Below are positions 7,503-10,207 of a stretch of 10,207 nucleotides of DNA, piece after piece (positions within the stretch are counted from its first letter, which is position 1; each line of letters opens with the position of its first letter). Under the pieces are notes generated by a model. The model saw only the letters and a list, made by a program, of their open reading frames with translations, was not told the origin of the DNA and did not search any database. The stretch spans positions 1 through 10,207 of the forward strand of contig CAKRWX010000064.1 in the NCBI GenBank assembly GCA_934418055.1. Direction: 5' to 3'. Source of the stretch: an uncultured Lachnospiraceae bacterium. GTDB taxonomy: Bacteria; Bacillota; Clostridia; Lachnospirales; Lachnospiraceae. Both the position numbers and the translations under genes were made by a program.

Positions 7503-7531
7503 TTGCAAGAACCAATAATCAATGCTATAAT
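7503..7531 (+). promoter_or_regulatory. Sigma-A-type promoter for the deoC-cdd-pdp operon
   Basis: TTGCAA (7503-7508) and TATAAT (7526-7531) are separated by 17 bp, and a TG one base before the -10 box makes it an extended -10 promoter. It lies just outside the inferred IS end. Transcription would start near 7538, giving an untranslated leader of about 230 nt before deoC. A promoter this good points to solid basal expression, with control more likely in the leader or by an unseen repressor. Confidence 0.7.
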
Positions 7532-7549
7532 AAAAGAAACTCGATACGG

Positions 7550-7610
7550 ATAACTGCCAGGCAGATAAGCGAGAAAAAGAGCGGATGTGTTTGGCAGTTA
7601 TTGTTTTCTT
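7550..7610 (+). terminator. Possible attenuator stem-loop at the start of the deo leader
   Basis: Arms 7550-7559 (ATAACTGCCA) and 7592-7601 (TGGCAGTTAT) are perfectly complementary, with a 32-nt loop. They are followed by TTGTTTTCTT (7601-7610). Standing about 12 nt after the predicted transcription start, this could end a short RNA or act as an attenuator; the large loop and broken T run make a strong intrinsic terminator uncertain. Confidence 0.4.
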
Positions 7611-7641
7611 ATTTCATAGGAAATTACGTCCTATGAAATAA
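7609..7641. repeat. Perfect 13-bp inverted repeat in the deo leader
   Basis: Arms 7609-7621 (TTATTTCATAGGA) and 7629-7641 pair perfectly around a 7-nt loop (AATTACG). The stem is flanked by a T-rich stretch on the left and A4 on the right. No T tract follows it on the + strand, so it is not a terminator for the deo transcript; it is a structural unit of the leader or of a dispersed intergenic repeat. Confidence 0.6.
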
Positions 7642-7646
7642 AAACG

Positions 7647-7711
7647 CTCCGCGAGGATCGCACTGCGGCGGAAAGGAATTATGTCGCTATTGCGACCCGC
7701 CGCAGGCGGAG
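7647..7711 (+). ncRNA. Nested three-helix structure in the deo leader
   Basis: Three helices stack inside each other: CTCCGC (7647-7652) with GCGGAG (7706-7711), CTGCGGCGG (7663-7671) with CCGCCGCAG (7697-7705), and GTCGC (7683-7687) with GCGAC (7692-7696) capped by a TATT loop. On the 3' side the three arms are directly adjacent without a single unpaired base; on the 5' side they are separated by unpaired stretches of 10 nt (7653-7662) and 11 nt (7672-7682). This is a very GC-rich island in an AT-rich leader. I do not recognise it as a known riboswitch class. It could be a cis-regulatory RNA or a dispersed intergenic repeat. Confidence 0.5.
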
Positions 7712-7730
7712 AATCCTGCAAGCAGGATTC
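7711..7730 (+). repeat. Hairpin just upstream of the deoC ribosome binding site
   Basis: GAATCCTGC and GCAGGATTC are perfectly complementary, joined by AA (in practice an 8-bp stem with a 4-nt loop or less). TTTATGAGG follows, too poor in T for a clear terminator. It ends 22 nt before the deoC Shine-Dalgarno sequence and directly abuts the nested structure at 7647-7711. Confidence 0.5.
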
Positions 7731-7752
7731 TTTATGAGGATCAATCAAAATT

Positions 7753-7760
7753 GGGAGGAA
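7753..7760 (+). promoter_or_regulatory. Ribosome binding site that fixes the deoC start
   Basis: GGGAGGAA lies 8 nt before ATG 7769. A TTG six codons earlier (7751) overlaps this site and so is not the start. The protein begins [14 protein letters not shown], which matches where DeoC proteins normally begin. Confidence 0.8.
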
Positions 7761-7768
7761 ATCAAGAA

Positions 7769-8461
7769 ATGAATAAAGAAGTATTTCAGTATGTAGACCA
7801 CACCTTATTAGCGCAGGACAGCACCTGGGCACAGATCAAGGAGATCTGTGATGACGCCATCGCTTACGGTACAGCCAGTGTGTGCATTCCACCGTCTTTT
7901 GTAAAACGTGCAAAAGAGTATGTTGGGGATAAGATGGCGGTTTGTACCGTGATCGGTTTCCCGAATGGTTACAACACAACCGCTGTAAAAGTATTTGAGA
8001 CCAAGGATGCCATTGCCAATGGCGCAGACGAGATCGACATGGTCATCAATATCGGTGATTTAAAAGACAAAGAATACGATAAAGTGGAGGACGAGATCCG
8101 CCAGTTAAAAGAGGCCTGTGGTGATCATATCTTGAAAGTCATCATCGAGACCTGTCTGTTGACAGACGAGGAGAAGATCAAGATGTGCGAGCTGGTGACC
8201 AGAGCAGGCGCTGATTTTATCAAGACTTCTACCGGATTTTCCAAGGCAGGCGCTACGTTTGAGGATATTAAATTATTCTCTGAACACATCGGTGAGAGTG
8301 TGCGGATGAAAGCAGCAGGTGGAATCAAGTCCTTCGAGGATGCAGAGGAATTCTTACGTCTGGGCGCAAAGCGCCTGGGTACCAGCCGGATCGTAAAACT
8401 GGCAAAAGCAGAGAAGGAGAAACTGAATGGAAATAAAGACACTGATACAGACAGCTATTGA
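7769..8461 (+). CDS. deoC: Deoxyribose-phosphate aldolase
   Basis: Class I aldolase of the cytoplasm that splits 2-deoxy-D-ribose-5-phosphate into acetaldehyde and glyceraldehyde-3-phosphate, the last step of deoxynucleoside breakdown. The TIM-barrel motifs are VDHTLL near the N terminus, [23 protein letters not shown] with D90, [11 protein letters not shown] with the Schiff-base lysine K152, and RMKAAGGIK with the proton-relay K181. At 230 residues it is slightly longer than the usual 215-225; the extra tail ([12 protein letters not shown]) is encoded by the stretch that overlaps cdd by 35 nt. It is the first gene of the operon, behind a structured leader of about 230 nt. The call is secure. 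Confidence 0.97.
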   Translation: MNKEVFQYVDHTLLAQDSTWAQIKEICDDAIAYGTASVCIPPSFVKRAKEYVGDKMAVCTVIGFPNGYNTTAVKVFETKDAIANGADEIDMVINIGDLKDKEYDKVEDEIRQLKEACGDHILKVIIETCLLTDEEKIKMCELVTRAGADFIKTSTGFSKAGATFEDIKLFSEHIGESVRMKAAGGIKSFEDAEEFLRLGAKRLGTSRIVKLAKAEKEKLNGNKDTDTDSY

Positions 8462-8843
8462 TGCACTGCCCAATTCCTACGTGCCATATTCCAGGTTTCA
8501 CGTAGCCGCAGCGCTTCTGTGCAAGGATGGAACTGTGTATACAGGAAACAATATTGAAAATGCGTCCTACACTCCGACAGTCTGCGCGGAGCGGTGCGCG
8601 TTTTTCAAGGCAGTTGGTGACGGAAAACGGGAGTTTGAAGCCATCGTGATCTGCGGTGGGTTACATGGCGTGATCACCGATTACTGTCCGCCATGCGGCG
8701 TGTGCCGTCAGGTGATGCGGGAGTTCTGTGCGCCAGACGATTTTAAGATCTATCTTGCAAAGAGCCCGGAGGACTACCGGGAATTTACCCTGGAACAGAT
8801 TCTTCCTATGGGATTTGGACCGGAAAATCTGGAGGTGAAGTAG
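8427..8843 (+). CDS. cdd: Cytidine deaminase
   Basis: Zinc enzyme that deaminates cytidine and deoxycytidine to uridine and deoxyuridine, feeding the phosphorylase encoded next. The short 138-residue form is the tetrameric type common in Firmicutes. Zinc and catalytic residues are visible: C53-A-E55 in TVCAERCAF (E55 the proton shuttle) and C90-x2-C93 in PPCGVCRQ. Substrate residues lie in NNIENASY (N42-E44). Start ATG 8427 lies inside deoC in another frame, with AAGGAG at 8414-8419, 7 nt before it; the gene therefore begins 35 nt before the deoC stop, so translation is probably coupled. The start is confirmed by the normal N terminus (about 20 residues before [12 protein letters not shown]). 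Confidence 0.96.
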   Translation: MEIKTLIQTAIDALPNSYVPYSRFHVAAALLCKDGTVYTGNNIENASYTPTVCAERCAFFKAVGDGKREFEAIVICGGLHGVITDYCPPCGVCRQVMREFCAPDDFKIYLAKSPEDYREFTLEQILPMGFGPENLEVK

Positions 8844-8847
8844 TCTT

Positions 8848-10152
8848 ATGAGAATGTACGATCTGATCGAGAAAAAGAAACACGGCCATGCACTGACGAA
8901 AGAAGAAATTTCCTACATGGTGACAGGCTTTGTAAATGGTGAGATCCCAGACTACCAGATGTCTGCTATGCTGATGGCGATCTATTTTCAGGGCATGAAT
9001 GATGAGGAGACCACAGAGCTGACACTTGCCATGGCACATTCCGGTGATATGGTCGATCTGTCTCCGATCAAAGGCGTGAAAGCCGATAAGCACAGCACCG
9101 GCGGCGTTGGTGATAAGACCACCCTGATTATTGGGCCGATTGTGGCGTCTCTCGGTGTAAAAGTAGCGAAGATGAGTGGACGGGGCCTTGGACATACCGG
9201 CGGAACTGTGGATAAGATGGAGAGTATCCCGGGGCTTCAGACCAGCATTGAGCGGGATGAGTTTTTCGATATTGTAAACAAGTACGGGATCGCAGTAATC
9301 GGACAGTCCGGCAACCTGGTTCCGGCAGATAAGAAATTATATGCGCTCCGTGACGTGACTGCTACCGTAGACTGCATTCCGCTGATCGCTTCTTCTATCA
9401 TGAGTAAGAAGCTGGCGGCGGGAAGTGATGCGATTGTGCTGGATGTAAAGACCGGAAGCGGTGCATTTATGAAGACTGTGGAAGATTCCAGGAAATTAGC
9501 AGAGAAGATGGTTTCTATCGGCACCATGGCAGGACGGAAATGCTGTGCAGTCATCACCAATATGGATATCCCGCTGGGACATGCCATTGGCAACTCTTTA
9601 GAGGTGATGGAAGCCATCGAGACCTTAAAAGGCAACGGTCCGGCGGATTTAACGGCTGTATGTCTGGAACTGGCTGCTAACATGCTTTACATGGCTGGAA
9701 AAGGAAGCCTGGAGGAGTGCCGGAAGCTGGCGGAAGGAGCCATGGCTGATGGAAGCGCCCTGGATGCTCTTGCCAATATGGTCAAGGGCCAGCACGGTGA
9801 TGAGAGTTACATCTATCATCCGGAGAAATTCCCGCGTTCTGCTCTGTCAAAAGAGGTGAAAGCAGAAAAAGACGGCTATGTCTGCCATATGGATACAGAG
9901 AGCATCGGTATCGCTTCTGTGTGCTTAGGCGCAGGAAGAAGCAGGAAGGACGATGTGATCGACTATAAAGCAGGCATTATCCTGAAGAAGAAATACGGCG
10001 AGCCGGTGAAGGCCGGGGAGACTCTGGCAGTGCTCTACGCAGATGATGAGAAGCTGTTTGCGGAAGCGGAGAAGAAGCTTTTAGCGGCTTATGAGATTGG
10101 TGATACAAAACCTGCCGAGGAGCCGCTGGTGTATGACCGGGTGACGGCGTAA
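8848..10152 (+). CDS. pdp: Pyrimidine-nucleoside phosphorylase
   Basis: Catalyses phosphorolysis of uridine, thymidine and deoxyuridine to the free base and (deoxy)ribose-1-phosphate. The alpha domain begins MRMYDLIEKKKHG; the phosphate-binding loop is KHSTGGVGDKTT (residues 81-92); the family signature SGRGLGHTGGTVDKME lies at 110-125; and the C-terminal alpha/beta domain ends with a typical AGETLAVLYADDE stretch. The 434-residue length matches the family. Gram-positive members usually accept both uridine and thymidine (Pdp) whereas DeoA of enterobacteria prefers thymidine, so pdp is the better name, though deoA is possible. GGAGGTGA (8831-8838), inside the end of cdd, is 9 nt before the ATG. 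The gap to cdd is 4 bp. Confidence 0.96.
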   Translation: MRMYDLIEKKKHGHALTKEEISYMVTGFVNGEIPDYQMSAMLMAIYFQGMNDEETTELTLAMAHSGDMVDLSPIKGVKADKHSTGGVGDKTTLIIGPIVASLGVKVAKMSGRGLGHTGGTVDKMESIPGLQTSIERDEFFDIVNKYGIAVIGQSGNLVPADKKLYALRDVTATVDCIPLIASSIMSKKLAAGSDAIVLDVKTGSGAFMKTVEDSRKLAEKMVSIGTMAGRKCCAVITNMDIPLGHAIGNSLEVMEAIETLKGNGPADLTAVCLELAANMLYMAGKGSLEECRKLAEGAMADGSALDALANMVKGQHGDESYIYHPEKFPRSALSKEVKAEKDGYVCHMDTESIGIASVCLGAGRSRKDDVIDYKAGIILKKKYGEPVKAGETLAVLYADDEKLFAEAEKKLLAAYEIGDTKPAEEPLVYDRVTA

Positions 10153-10192
10153 AGCCTTTGCACCCAACATCTTGTTATAAAAGAGGATTAAA

Positions 10193-10207
10193 ATGTTATA
10201 TCAGATC
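10193..10207 (+). CDS. Start of a further gene of the deo operon (cut by window edge)
   Basis: ATG 10193 begins MLYQI and runs to the window edge. GAGGA at 10183-10187 is 5 nt before it. The 40 bp between the pdp stop and this ATG contain no hairpin, so cotranscription with deoC-cdd-pdp is likely. Five codons are too few to assign a product; a nucleoside transporter or phosphopentomutase would fit the operon but this is only inference. Confidence 0.4.

Noticed and set aside
7609..7730. CRISPR array
   Set aside because: The inverted repeats here are different from each other and not regularly spaced direct repeats; no cas genes nearby.
9237..9683. Minus-strand frame of 148 codons inside the phosphorylase gene
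   Set aside because: Antisense shadow of a well-conserved gene; composition is that of a reverse-frame translation, no ribosome binding site.

Overview
The window looks like a chromosomal segment of an anaerobic, Gram-positive Firmicute of the Lachnospiraceae type (Blautia, Dorea or Ruminococcus gnavus-like gut bacteria). This rests on the strong AGGAGG-type ribosome binding sites, moderate GC, an oxygen-sensitive glycyl radical enzyme with its activase, a YesM/YesN-type two-component system and a deoC-cdd-pyrimidine nucleoside phosphorylase operon. The assignment is an inference from gene content, not from a marker gene. All genes are on the + strand.

Region 1 (1-6805) is one tightly packed operon. 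It contains a sensor histidine kinase cut by the left window edge, an AraC-type response regulator, a glycyl radical enzyme (GRE) activating enzyme with two extra [4Fe-4S] motifs, a GRE of 803 residues, and an aldo/keto reductase. Gaps are 1 bp, 8 bp, a 4-bp overlap, and about 19 bp. The kinase senses an outside signal and the regulator probably controls this operon or a linked transporter. The activase puts the glycyl radical on the GRE, and the reductase probably handles a carbonyl compound made or used by the GRE. The GRE has a Cys-Trp-Glu active-site loop (C416-E418) instead of the usual Gly-Cys-Val-Glu-Pro, so its substrate cannot be named from the sequence. This is the best candidate in the window for an undescribed pathway.

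Region 2 (6806-7768) is a gene-poor stretch of about 960 bp. It holds a perfect 18-bp palindrome just after the operon (terminator or dispersed palindrome), a second stem-loop, the C-terminal third of an ISAs1-family transposase with a likely IS right end, a strong extended -10 promoter, and a run of stem-loops that forms the untranslated leader of the next operon.

Region 3 (7769-10207) is a pyrimidine (deoxy)nucleoside salvage/catabolic operon: deoxyribose-phosphate aldolase (deoC, overlapping the next gene by 35 nt), cytidine deaminase (cdd) and pyrimidine-nucleoside phosphorylase (pdp/deoA). A further gene seems to start at 10193 and is cut by the right edge. Together these genes deaminate (deoxy)cytidine, release the base by phosphorolysis, and cleave deoxyribose-5-phosphate to acetaldehyde and glyceraldehyde-3-phosphate. 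The phosphopentomutase needed in between is not in the window.
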